Made by a program: the position numbers and the translations under genes. This document shows positions 41,911-50,345 of a stretch of 64,000 bases of DNA, piece by piece. Within the stretch, counting starts at the first letter, position 1, and the number at the start of each line of letters is the position of its first letter. Below the pieces are notes generated by a model that was not told where the DNA came from, did no database searches, and saw only the letters and a program-made list of their open reading frames with translations. Source of the stretch: Microbacterium sp. SZ1 (lineage in GTDB: Bacteria > Actinomycetota > Actinomycetes > Actinomycetales > Microbacteriaceae). Where the stretch lies: positions 124,001 to 188,000 of the forward strand of contig NZ_LPVV01000004.1 in NCBI RefSeq assembly GCF_002362255.1, given 5' to 3'.

Positions 41911-43014
41911 ATGAACGACACCTCCTGGTCGGCGCGAGCCGACACCGCCCAGCACAGCATCGACCACTGGTTCGGCGCCGACGGCATCCAGTTCCTCGCG
42001 AACAGCCATCCGCGCGATCGCGGCAACACCGAGGTCTTCAACTACTGGTGGCTCGCCCACGTGATCGACGCCCGCGTCGACGCCTGGCTGCGCACCGGCG
42101 ACCCGGAGTGGACCGACCGCGCGATCGCCGCCCGCGACAACATCGTCGAGCGCAACGGCGGGCAGCTGTTCAACGACTACTTCGACGACATGCTGTGGTT
42201 CGCGCTTGCGCTGGAGCGCGTGCACCGGGCGACCGGCGAGCAGCGGTTCCTCGACGAGGCGATCGCGATCTGGGACCACGTCATCGCGGCGGGCTGGAAC
42301 GACACCCTCGGCGAGAGCCTCGCCTGGCGCAAGCAGCAGCTGTACTACAAGAACACGCCCGCGAACGGACCGCTGATCATCCTCGGCGTCCGGCTCAGCC
42401 GTCACGAAGAGTCGCGCGACTACCTCGGCTACGCGCGGCGGGCGTTCGACTGGCTGACGACGAACCTCGTCGGCGCCGACGGATTCGTCGAAGACGGCGT
42501 CAACCGCGAGGAGGACGGCCGGGTCGACACCCAGTGGCGGTTCACCTACAACCAGGGCCTCTACGTCGGGGCCGCCGTCGAGCTGCACGCCGCCACCGGC
42601 GACCGCGACTACCTCGATCGGGCCGTGCAGACGGCCATGACCGCGGTGCGCGAGCTCAGCGACGGCACCGTCTTCCCCGACGAGGGTGACGGCGGCGACG
42701 AGGGCCTCTTCAAGGGCGTGTTCTACCGCTACCTCGGCGAGCTGATCGCGGCGCTGGCCGACGACGAGGAGTACGCCGACGAGAAGGCCGCGCTCGAGGA
42801 CTTCCTCCGCGCGGGCACCGATGCCCTGTGGGCGAACGGCCTCATCGACGGGCACCTGCGCCCGGGCAACGACTGGTCGAAGCCCCCGGTCGAGTGGATC
42901 CCCTACTCGACCCTGCTCAGCGCGGTGTTCGCGGTCGAGCAGCGGGCTCGCCTCGAAGCACGGGATGCCGGAGCGGATGCCGACGCGACGGCGTCCGTGG
43001 GGGTCGCCGGCTGA
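41911..43014 (+). CDS. GH76 endo-alpha-1,6-mannanase-like enzyme (cytoplasmic)
   Basis: 367 aa, ATG 41911 after AGAAGGA. (alpha/alpha)6-barrel family with the adjacent catalytic Asp pair in NDYFDDMLW (D92, D93), NYWWLAHVIDARVDAW near the N terminus and RFTYNQGLYVGAAVEL. No signal peptide, unlike most secreted GH76, so it would act on imported oligosaccharides together with GH125. GH76 enzymes cut internal alpha-1,6-mannose backbones such as those of fungal cell-wall mannan. Last gene of the operon. The C-terminal tail (ADADATASVGVAG) is low complexity. Confidence 0.9.
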   Translation: MNDTSWSARADTAQHSIDHWFGADGIQFLANSHPRDRGNTEVFNYWWLAHVIDARVDAWLRTGDPEWTDRAIAARDNIVERNGGQLFNDYFDDMLWFALALERVHRATGEQRFLDEAIAIWDHVIAAGWNDTLGESLAWRKQQLYYKNTPANGPLIILGVRLSRHEESRDYLGYARRAFDWLTTNLVGADGFVEDGVNREEDGRVDTQWRFTYNQGLYVGAAVELHAATGDRDYLDRAVQTAMTAVRELSDGTVFPDEGDGGDEGLFKGVFYRYLGELIAALADDEEYADEKAALEDFLRAGTDALWANGLIDGHLRPGNDWSKPPVEWIPYSTLLSAVFAVEQRARLEARDAGADADATASVGVAG

Positions 43015-43063
43015 CGGCATCCCTTCCCCGCCCCGCGCGCGCCCGCCCGCCCGCCTCACCTTC

Positions 43064-43202
43064 AGTTGGCACCTCCCGTGGGAATTTCTCGCGAATTCCG
43101 GCAAGAGGTGCCAACTCGGCGTGAGGGGGACGAATATCCCTCCCCGTTCAGTTGGCACCTCCTGCGGGAATTCCTCGCGAATTCCGGCAAGAGGTGCCAA
43201 CT
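43064..43202. repeat. Two tandem palindromes between convergent GH76 and gntR genes
   Basis: Two copies, 86 bp apart, of a stem AGTTGGCACCTC...GAGGTGCCAACT (43064-43075 with 43105-43116; 43150-43161 with 43191-43202). Each loop contains a smaller palindromic GGAATT...AATTCC segment. The copies are nearly identical. Position between converging stops suggests a bidirectional terminator; the form is that of a mobile REP-like element. Confidence 0.7.
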
Positions 43203-43251
43203 CGCGTGAGGGGGACGCGGGGCTCGGGCGGGAGCGGGCCGGGTGCGCGAC

Positions 43252-44361
43252 TCAGCGGCGCGGCGCGGCGGACGACGCCCCGACCACCAGCTCGACCGGC
43301 AGCACGACCTTCTCGATCTCGCTCGGCGCGGCGATCTGGCGCCGCACGGAGTCGACGCCCTTCTCCCCCAGCTCGCGCTGCTGCTGCCGGATGTGCGTGA
43401 ACCGGAACAGCCGGGTGTCGAAGAACGCGTCGGGGTGGTCGAAGCAGACGATCGAGATGTCACGCGGCACCTCGAGCCCGAGGCGGTCACAGGCCTCGCG
43501 CAGCATGAGGGCGATGTTGTACTCTCCCACCACGTATCCCGTGATGTCGGGATGCTGCTCGACGAACTCCATGAGACGGGCGATGTCGTGCTCGGTGGTC
43601 TCGGAGCTGCCCGGCACCGTCGAGCCGATCGTGCGCAGCTCGGCCTGGTTCTCGAGTGGCAGGTGGTTCATCGCGTGCGCGTGGATGTACCCGTTGCGGC
43701 GGTCGTCGCTCGACGACACGTGGCTCGCCGAGCTGACGAACCCGATCGTCTGGTGCCCGAGCTCGAGCAGGTGCTCGGTGGCCGCGCGTCCGCCCGCGAG
43801 GTTGTCGGAGCACACGGCCGACACCGGGATGCCGTCGAACAGCCGGTCGAGGATGACGACGGGGAACTTCCTGGCGACGAGTTCGAGCGCAGCGGGCGGG
43901 ATGTACTCCGACGAGCTCGGCAGCAGGAGCAGTCCCTCGACTCCCGCGTCGACGAGGGCACGGATGCAGGCGTCCTCTTCGGCGAGGTCCCCACTCGAGC
44001 GCTTGATGACGACGTGCGTGTCGGCACCGGCAGCGGCGAGGATGCCCTCGATCACCTTGTTGCCGAAGGTGTCGTCGAAGCTGGTGATGACGCAGCCGAT
44101 GAGCGAGGGCCCGCGGTCGGGCTCGCCCGCCATGCGGGCGGTGGATGCCGTGGGCGTGGCGCTCGTGACGACCGTGCCGATGCGCGGACGACGCATGATC
44201 ATGCCGTCGGTGCGCAGCAGGTCGAGCGCCCGCTTGACCGTGATGGGGCTGACCTCGAACTGCTTCGACAGCTCCGCCTCGGTGGGGAGCTTGTCGCCGA
44301 CGGCGTAGGTGCCCTGCGCGATGGACTCGCGCAGGGCTTCGTAGACCCGTTTGTAGAGCAC
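43252..44361 (-). CDS. GntR-type DNA-binding domain fused to LacI/PBP-like sensor domain (AraR-like regulator)
   Basis: 369 aa, start GTG 44361. The N-terminal 68 residues are a GntR winged helix (MLYKRVYEALRESIAQGTYA, LPTEAELSKQFEVSPITVKR). Residues about 86-360 form a LacI-like periplasmic-binding fold (LIGCVITSFDDTFGNKVIEG, GRAATEHLLELGHQTIGFVS, ISIVCFDHPDAFFDTRLFRF). This fusion is that of AraR. It probably senses a manno-sugar and represses the GH125 operon via the palindrome at 37154-37171, and itself via 44377-44394. Convergent with GH76. Confidence 0.88.
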   Translation of the reverse strand: MLYKRVYEALRESIAQGTYAVGDKLPTEAELSKQFEVSPITVKRALDLLRTDGMIMRRPRIGTVVTSATPTASTARMAGEPDRGPSLIGCVITSFDDTFGNKVIEGILAAAGADTHVVIKRSSGDLAEEDACIRALVDAGVEGLLLLPSSSEYIPPAALELVARKFPVVILDRLFDGIPVSAVCSDNLAGGRAATEHLLELGHQTIGFVSSASHVSSSDDRRNGYIHAHAMNHLPLENQAELRTIGSTVPGSSETTEHDIARLMEFVEQHPDITGYVVGEYNIALMLREACDRLGLEVPRDISIVCFDHPDAFFDTRLFRFTHIRQQQRELGEKGVDSVRRQIAAPSEIEKVVLPVELVVGASSAAPRR

Positions 44362-44376
44362 GGCGCCCCCTCACCC

Positions 44377-44394
44377 GATTAGTTATATTTAATC
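44377..44394. promoter_or_regulatory. AT-rich candidate operator before the GntR/LacI-hybrid gene
   Basis: GATTAGTTATATTTAATC has GATTA/TAATC ends as a 5-bp inverted repeat and shares TATATTTA with the operator at 37152-37171. It lies 16 nt before the GTG start, so binding would block transcription or initiation of the regulator gene. Confidence 0.45.
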
Positions 44395-44440
44395 TACAGG
44401 GTGGGACCTCCCGGCGGGGAACCCGGCCCGCCGACGTCGC

Positions 44441-47400
44441 TCACCGAGCGGAGGAAGTCCGCACCTCGACCGCCGCCGTCTCGAACGGCGCGAGCTCGAG
44501 CACGACGCCGCCGTCGTCGACCGGGAGGTCGCCGACCGGGTCGCCGAGGAGAGTCGTGCGGCGCGCGGCATCCGTCCCGGCGAGGGCGATCCGCACCCGC
44601 GCCGGCTCGTCGGCGAACGACTGCAGCCGCACTCGTGACCACCCCGGTTCGTCGGCCGCCCCGACGCCGATGACGGCGATGCGATCGTCGTCGACGTGCA
44701 GGATCGAGGCGGTGGGCTCCGCCGCCCCTCGACCAGCGGCAGGGATGGCCAGCAGGGGTCGCGCGACCGCGGATGTGGTCGACACGGCCAGCGCCTCGAC
44801 GCTCTGCGACTCGACCGCCCGCACGCCGATGGCGTACGAGAACGTCGCGGTGAACCCCTGCTCGATCGGGAAGTTCGTGTCCCACACGTTGTTGTGGAAC
44901 CACGAGATCACCGTCGACGGTTCGTCCGGCGACGTGCTGGCGGGGAACGGCGAGTACGGCAACGCGATCGCCCCGGTCTGCACGAGCGGAGCATCCTTCG
45001 TCGCCCAGGCGACCGCGTCGGCGCCGTCGGCGACCGTGACCCAGTTGCGGATGGCCCGCATGTGCTGAGGCGCACCGGGGATATGGGCGATGCCGTCGCC
45101 GGTCACCCCTCCGGAGACCTCGAGTCGCACGACGGGGTCGGCCGCGGCGAACGGGAAGACGAAGTACCCGCTCTCCTTGACCCGTGTGACGGGCTTGCTG
45201 ACGCGGTTCTCGATCAGCAGCGTCGGATCGCCGTGCCGCAGACGCAGCGTGACCCGCACCGCGTCCACGCCGTCGGCGGGGAACTCGTACACGAGCCGCT
45301 GCTCGATCACGTCGTCCACGCGCTCCACGACGACGGCCGGCCGACCGACGGTGCGCGAGGCCAGCAGTTCGAGCCGCGGCGAGACCGAGAGCTTGTTCGC
45401 GAGGTGGTTCACTCCGGCCCCCGAGCTGCCGTAGGTGTCGTAGACGTAGCCGTTGAATCCGGCGAACGAGTCGCCGTTCACCCAGTCACGGCCGGTCGAC
45501 TTCTCGACCAGCGAGCGGATGACCGACCGGCGGTCGTCGACCTCGACCCGCAGATGCTCGTTCTCGAGGACCAGGATGTCTTCCCGGCGTCCGGTCTGCA
45601 GCGGATGCTCGGTGGGTGCCGCGGCCGGCTCGTCCGCGGCCACGAGGTCGAACCGCACCCACCCGACCTCGGGTGCGTCGGCGACCGGGAAGGTGATCCA
45701 GCGCCCCGACTCGCGGTGCAGCGAGTTGCCCTGGTCTTCGACGGTGTGGGGCACGACGTCTCCCGATCGTGCATCCACGACCGAGAAGTGCGCGTCGAGC
45801 GCGACCTGCGACTCCTTCACGAGCACCCGCGCGGTGGTCGACCGGACATGACCGGCGACGTTGACGACGACGTAGCTCGCGAGCGCATCCTCCGCCGGCG
45901 CGACAGCCTGACCGAGATGGTGCAGCGCCAGCTCGGTCGCGTCCACCGTGCGCTGGTGCGCGGCGATCGCGTGCCCGACCTTCCACTGCCACTGCCGCTC
46001 GCCCGAGTCGTAGCCCTCGTCACCGTGGGTCCAGGAGTTGCTGGCTCCCCAGGTGTGCTCGTTGAACATCGAGATCGCCTCGTACGCCGCGCGGGCGTCG
46101 GCTCCCTCCGAGGCGACCGGGTCGCCACCGCTCCACCGCGACAGCTGCGAGATGGAGCGCGCGACGGGGGCGGCGGCCTGGGCCTCGCGGGCGAGCGCGA
46201 GCGGCACGGCCCCCGAGCCGACGCCCTCGACCCACCAGTCGCCCCAGTCGCCCTCGAAGGTCACGAGCTCATCGCCGTAGCGCGCCTCGGCCTCCTCGAA
46301 GAAGTCCTCGTTGCGCGAGACGCGCAGTCGCGGGTACTCCCAGGTCTCGTTCCACTGGCGCACCTGCTCGGAGAGGTGGAGTCGAGCCGGGCCGTTGTCG
46401 CCCATGAAACCCTGCGTGCGCACGTGCAGCACGTCCCACGGGTACGGCTGACGGCCGGGGTCGTCCTCGCCGTGCGCGCCGAACACACCCGGAGGGAACG
46501 GATAGCCCTTCGTCGACAGCGACGTGAGGTAGGCAGAGAACACGGTCTCCAGCGTCTCGAACGACTCGGTGAACCCGACCATCGGTCCCTCGATGTAGGC
46601 GAGTCCGTGCGGGCTGTCGGTCATCCACACGAGCACCGACTTGCCCGCCGGCGACTGCCAGCGGAACATCCGGGGATTGTCGAGGCCACCGTTGCGGTGG
46701 GGTTCCGAACGGCCGGCCCAGTTGTGCGCGACCGCGAGATACCGCACCCCGAGGTCCGAGAGCGCGTCGGGGAGACCCGCCACCTGTCCTGGCACGTCGG
46801 TCTGCATCGCGCTGCGGAACGAGATGCCGTACTGGTCGCGGATCCGACGCGCCGAGGCGAGCAGTTCGTGCAGCTCGTCGGTGGAGCACGTGTCGGTGTG
46901 CAGGTTGTACGGCATCGCGCTCAGCCCGATCGACCCGTCCTTCACCAGGCGCACGAGCTCCTCGATCTCGGCCGGAGTGCGGTGGCGCTCCCAGTCGTCG
47001 AACGACCACAGCGCCTCCGCGTTCCAGCGGAAGCGCGACTCCTCGGGCCAGTCGGCGGTGCGGTGGATCAGCTCCACCGCCGAGTCGAGGTACGACCGCT
47101 GATTGGCGATCACCGCGGCCTGCGGATCGGTGTAGCCGAAGTCGAAGTGGGAGTGATGCACCACGTGCACGCTCCACGGGCGGACGCCGTCGAGCCGCAC
47201 GGAGATCGTCTCGTGCCCGAGGTCGGGCACGCGCACGACGACATCGATGGGGTCGGCGGATGCCGGTACGAGCACGCGCACGGATCCTGCCGGAGCCGTC
47301 GCCCGATCGAGGCCGAGAGAACGGCCCTCCGCGTCGACGATCTGCACGTCGAGCGCGTCGGCGTCGGGCGCGCGATCGCCTTCGATCGCCACGCGGACGC

Positions 47401-47560
47401 TGCGAGCGCTCTGCCCGCGCGCCTGCCGCTGCAACGGCTCGGGGATGACGCGGACGGTGTGCGAGCCGACAGTGGCCACCGCGGCGGTCGCCCGTTCGAG
47501 CAGGCCTTCGCGGGCCTCCTCTCCGGTCCACGGGCTGGCGGAGATCAGGGACGGTTTCAT
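44441..47560 (-). CDS. GH38 alpha-mannosidase
   Basis: 1039 aa, ATG 47560. The zinc and catalytic motif VHHSHFDFGYTD covers 134-144; RFRWNAEALWSFD and SAMQTDVPG (nucleophile Asp) follow, then GHAIAAHQRTVDATELAL in the bundle. The C-terminal half (about 600-1039) is the beta-sandwich typical of GH38. No signal peptide, hence cytoplasmic, like Ams1/YbgG-type enzymes. It removes alpha-1,2/1,3/1,6 mannose from imported N-glycan or mannan pieces. It starts 84 nt after the ROK gene and ends unit 2 of the mannoside region. Confidence 0.92.
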   Translation of the reverse strand: MKPSLISASPWTGEEAREGLLERATAAVATVGSHTVRVIPEPLQRQARGQSARSVRVAIEGDRAPDADALDVQIVDAEGRSLGLDRATAPAGSVRVLVPASADPIDVVVRVPDLGHETISVRLDGVRPWSVHVVHHSHFDFGYTDPQAAVIANQRSYLDSAVELIHRTADWPEESRFRWNAEALWSFDDWERHRTPAEIEELVRLVKDGSIGLSAMPYNLHTDTCSTDELHELLASARRIRDQYGISFRSAMQTDVPGQVAGLPDALSDLGVRYLAVAHNWAGRSEPHRNGGLDNPRMFRWQSPAGKSVLVWMTDSPHGLAYIEGPMVGFTESFETLETVFSAYLTSLSTKGYPFPPGVFGAHGEDDPGRQPYPWDVLHVRTQGFMGDNGPARLHLSEQVRQWNETWEYPRLRVSRNEDFFEEAEARYGDELVTFEGDWGDWWVEGVGSGAVPLALAREAQAAAPVARSISQLSRWSGGDPVASEGADARAAYEAISMFNEHTWGASNSWTHGDEGYDSGERQWQWKVGHAIAAHQRTVDATELALHHLGQAVAPAEDALASYVVVNVAGHVRSTTARVLVKESQVALDAHFSVVDARSGDVVPHTVEDQGNSLHRESGRWITFPVADAPEVGWVRFDLVAADEPAAAPTEHPLQTGRREDILVLENEHLRVEVDDRRSVIRSLVEKSTGRDWVNGDSFAGFNGYVYDTYGSSGAGVNHLANKLSVSPRLELLASRTVGRPAVVVERVDDVIEQRLVYEFPADGVDAVRVTLRLRHGDPTLLIENRVSKPVTRVKESGYFVFPFAAADPVVRLEVSGGVTGDGIAHIPGAPQHMRAIRNWVTVADGADAVAWATKDAPLVQTGAIALPYSPFPASTSPDEPSTVISWFHNNVWDTNFPIEQGFTATFSYAIGVRAVESQSVEALAVSTTSAVARPLLAIPAAGRGAAEPTASILHVDDDRIAVIGVGAADEPGWSRVRLQSFADEPARVRIALAGTDAARRTTLLGDPVGDLPVDDGGVVLELAPFETAAVEVRTSSAR

Positions 47561-47644
47561 GATCGGATGCTCCAGGGGTCGAGGTGCGGGGGATCAGTCG
47601 GAAGGGGGGTCGGTCGATGGGGGATCGGTGGGGCGCTGCCGCGG

Positions 47645-48622
47645 TCATGCGGAGGCGGGAAGGTCGTGGGCACGGAGCCAGTGCGCGGCACCGAGGAGCG
47701 GGGCGGCGTCGAGGAGCCGCGACGGGGTCACGTCGAGCCGGCCCGGGGCGCCACCCTGCGCGAGCCCGTCGCGGAGGGCGCCGACCAGCACCGGCCAGGA
47801 GCGCACCATCGAGCCGCCGACGGTGAGACGGTCGGCGCCGAACGACGCGAGCCACGGCGCGAGAGCCCGTCCGAGGGCGCCCATCGCGCGGTCGAGCACA
47901 GCCGCCGCATCCGCCTGCCCATCCGCCGCCTCGCCCGCGATCTCCTTCACGGTGCAGGATCGGCCCGTGCGGCGCTCGTAGTCGGCGACGATGGCCCTCG
48001 TCGAGATCGTGTCCTCGAGGGGTCGCCCCTCGAACTCCAGCGGGTACACCCAGCCGTCGGGCGGGACGCCGTCACCGCCGGTCACGATCCGGCCCTGATC
48101 GAGGAAGGCCGAGCCGACTCCGGTGCCGAGCGTGACGCACACCTGACGGGAAGCCCGGGTGTCGGCGCCGAACGCCCACTCCCCGAGGGCGTAGGCGGCG
48201 GCGTCGTTCACGAAGGAGACACGATCGGGCGCGAGGCCGAGACGTGAAGCCATGCCCTCGCGCACGTCGATGCCCCGGAGCGCGTCGAACTTGGCGACGT
48301 CGCCGAAGATTCCGATGCCTCGCTCGTAGTCGAACGGGCCGGGCATCGCGACGACCCACCGAGTCACGAGCGACTCCGTGAGTCGCCGCGCCGGTGCGAC
48401 GAACCCGTCGAGGAGCTCGTCCGCCGACAGAGCGGGGTCGAGAGCTCGGGTAGCCGAGTCCACGATCCGTGCCGCCGACCCGAGCAGTTCGACGGTCGCC
48501 GCCGTCGCGTGGCTCCCGCCGACCTCGATCACGCCGCACAGCGTCGCCTCCGGCATCCCCGTCGTCTCCCGCGCGTCGTCGCTCATCGCTCGTACTCTCG
48601 CATCCTGCGTCGGGACGGGCAT
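47645..48622 (-). CDS. ROK-family sugar kinase
   Basis: 325 aa from ATG 48622, 3 nt after the permease stop; ATG 48586 (MSDDARE) is an equally good start. Phosphate-binding strand GVIEVGGSHATAATVEL is a divergent version of DIGGTK. Later motifs are FVNDAAAYALGEWAFGA (catalytic Asp in ND) and VTLGTGVGSAFLDQGRIVTG. The usual CxCGxxGC zinc cluster of ROK kinases is absent. Context with GH38, an importer and a mannose-6-P isomerase-like gene suggests a manno- or glucokinase, but the substrate is inferred only. Confidence 0.8.
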   Translation of the reverse strand: MPVPTQDARVRAMSDDARETTGMPEATLCGVIEVGGSHATAATVELLGSAARIVDSATRALDPALSADELLDGFVAPARRLTESLVTRWVVAMPGPFDYERGIGIFGDVAKFDALRGIDVREGMASRLGLAPDRVSFVNDAAAYALGEWAFGADTRASRQVCVTLGTGVGSAFLDQGRIVTGGDGVPPDGWVYPLEFEGRPLEDTISTRAIVADYERRTGRSCTVKEIAGEAADGQADAAAVLDRAMGALGRALAPWLASFGADRLTVGGSMVRSWPVLVGALRDGLAQGGAPGRLDVTPSRLLDAAPLLGAAHWLRAHDLPASA

Positions 48623-48625
48623 CGG

Positions 48626-49447
48626 TCAGTACTGCCCCAGAGCGAGACCGCGCTGGAACGTGCGCTGCGTGAACATGAACAGCAGAGCGGTCGGGATGGA
48701 GACGAGCAGCGCCGCCGTCAGCAGCACCGTGAACGCCGAGCCTCCGCCCTGCACCGACTGCAGCGCCTGCAGCAGGGGCATGACCGGACGGGTCTCGGAA
48801 CTCTGCGTGAGGATGAGCGCGAGGAGGAAGTCGTTCCACACCCAGGTCGCCTGCAGGATGAAGACGACGACGAGGGCGCTGCGCGACATCGGCAGATAGA
48901 TCTGCGTGAAGATGCGCCACGGCTTCGCGCCGTCGACGACGGCCGCCTCGAACACCGACTCGGCGATGCCCGCGAAGAAGTTGCGCATCACGAACGCGGA
49001 GAACGGCAGGCACACGACCGAGTAGATGAGGATCATGCCCACCGCGGTGTCGAAGAGCCCGACCTGCGAGTAGGCGGCGAACAGCGGGATCACCATGAGC
49101 TGCAGCGGGAACACCGTGCCGCAGAAGATGACGAAGAACCAGAAGAACCCGTGCTTGAGCTTCAGCGCGATCACGGCGTAGCCGACGGCCGCGCCGAGCA
49201 CGACCGCGATGAACGGCGCGATGATGGCGTAGACGAGGGTGACGAACAGGCCCGACGGCACGTCGGTCGTCGTGAAGACATCGACGATGTTGGTCCACAG
49301 ACTCCCGAGGTTGCCCGGTTCCCACAGTCGCGATCCGGAGTACTCCGAGGTCACCTTGCCCGCATTCGCGAGGAGCAGGTAGATCGGAAGGAGCCACACG
49401 ATGCCCATGGCGATGAGGATGCCGTAGCGGAGGATCTTCGAGATCAT
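48626..49447 (-). CDS. Sugar ABC transporter permease (MalG-like), unit 2
   Basis: 273 aa, ATG 49447 overlapping the preceding permease stop (ATGA). Six membrane helices. The EAA loop reads SVFEAAVVDGAKPWRIFTQI, and RNFFAGI and FVMRNF precede it as in MalG. It pairs with the MalF-like gene. No ATPase gene is present in the cluster. Confidence 0.92.
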   Translation of the reverse strand: MISKILRYGILIAMGIVWLLPIYLLLANAGKVTSEYSGSRLWEPGNLGSLWTNIVDVFTTTDVPSGLFVTLVYAIIAPFIAVVLGAAVGYAVIALKLKHGFFWFFVIFCGTVFPLQLMVIPLFAAYSQVGLFDTAVGMILIYSVVCLPFSAFVMRNFFAGIAESVFEAAVVDGAKPWRIFTQIYLPMSRSALVVVFILQATWVWNDFLLALILTQSSETRPVMPLLQALQSVQGGGSAFTVLLTAALLVSIPTALLFMFTQRTFQRGLALGQY

Positions 49448-50340
49448 GCGCGGCGCGCTCCCTTCGGTGCGCTGTCGCCGAGCGACAGCTGACGGCGCAG
49501 GTAGATGACGGATGCCGCGACGGTGACGACCGTGAGGAAGATGGCCACGGCCGAGCCCATGCCGTACTCGTTGTTGAGGAACGTCTCGCGGTACATCGTG
49601 ACACCGAGCGTCTCGGACACCCGGTTGGGGCCGCCCTGGGTCATCGACTGCACGATGTCGAAGGTCTTGAGGCTGTTCACGATCGAGAGCCCGACGACGA
49701 TCGTCGTGGTCGGTCGCAGCAGGGGCCAGACCATCGAGCCGAAGAGCCGGAACCCTCCCGCGCCGTCGAGCTTCGCCGCCTCCAGCGGCTCCTTGGGGAT
49801 CGACTGCAGTCCGACAGTGAAAAGAAGCGCGTTCACCCCCACGCCCTGCCACGACGCCGCGAGGATCATGACGACGGTGTTCAGCGGCGCATCCTGCAGC
49901 CACCGCAGTTCGGATCCGGGCAGCCCGAGGAACGCGAGCGCCTGCGACAGCGCTCCCCCGTTCTGCAGGACGAAGGAGAAGATGACGCCGACGGCCACGC
50001 CGGAGAGTGCGTAGGGGATGAGGAACGGCACGCGCAGCCACGCGGCGCCGGGCAGCCCGTACGCGAGATACGCCACGAGGAGGCCGAGTCCCACGGGCAC
50101 GAGCAGGGTGCCGCCGACCCAGGCCAGGGTGTTGAGGATGGAGGTGAGCATCGCCGGGTCGCGGAACATCTCCACGTAGTTCTCGACGCCGATCCACTCG
50201 GGGTCGCCGAGACCGTCGTACTCGGTGAAGCTCAGGTAGACGGTGTACAGCACCGGGACGTACAGCGCGAGGATGACCACCGCGACGCCCGGGCCCATGA
50301 AGGCCCAGGCGTCGCGCTGCCGCGCGGTATGAGCCGGCAT
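49444..50340 (-). CDS. Sugar ABC transporter permease (MalF-like), unit 2
   Basis: 298 aa from ATG 50340 (MPAHTARQRDAWAFMGPGVA). A TTG at 50349 would overlap the binding-protein stop and add three residues. Six membrane helices; EAA loop EPLEAAKLDGAGGFRLFGSM and MTQGGPNRVSETLGV. It receives substrate from the binding protein encoded just upstream, which is frameshifted. Confidence 0.9.
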   Translation of the reverse strand: MPAHTARQRDAWAFMGPGVAVVILALYVPVLYTVYLSFTEYDGLGDPEWIGVENYVEMFRDPAMLTSILNTLAWVGGTLLVPVGLGLLVAYLAYGLPGAAWLRVPFLIPYALSGVAVGVIFSFVLQNGGALSQALAFLGLPGSELRWLQDAPLNTVVMILAASWQGVGVNALLFTVGLQSIPKEPLEAAKLDGAGGFRLFGSMVWPLLRPTTTIVVGLSIVNSLKTFDIVQSMTQGGPNRVSETLGVTMYRETFLNNEYGMGSAVAIFLTVVTVAASVIYLRRQLSLGDSAPKGARRA

Positions 50341-50345
50341 CCGAC

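Noticed and set aside
39468..42041. 857-codon minus-strand open frame opposite permease, binding protein and GH76 genes
   Set aside because: Antisense shadow. The plus strand encodes recognisable transporter and GH76 motifs with proper ribosome binding sites.
43064..43202. CRISPR array, suggested by repeated sequence
   Set aside because: Only two copies, each internally palindromic, no constant-length unique spacers, and no cas genes in the window.
44696..48247. Open frame of about 1180 codons on the plus strand opposite GH38 and ROK
   Set aside because: It is the antisense of two motif-complete genes in very high GC DNA. Its protein is Arg/Asp/Val-rich without any domain.
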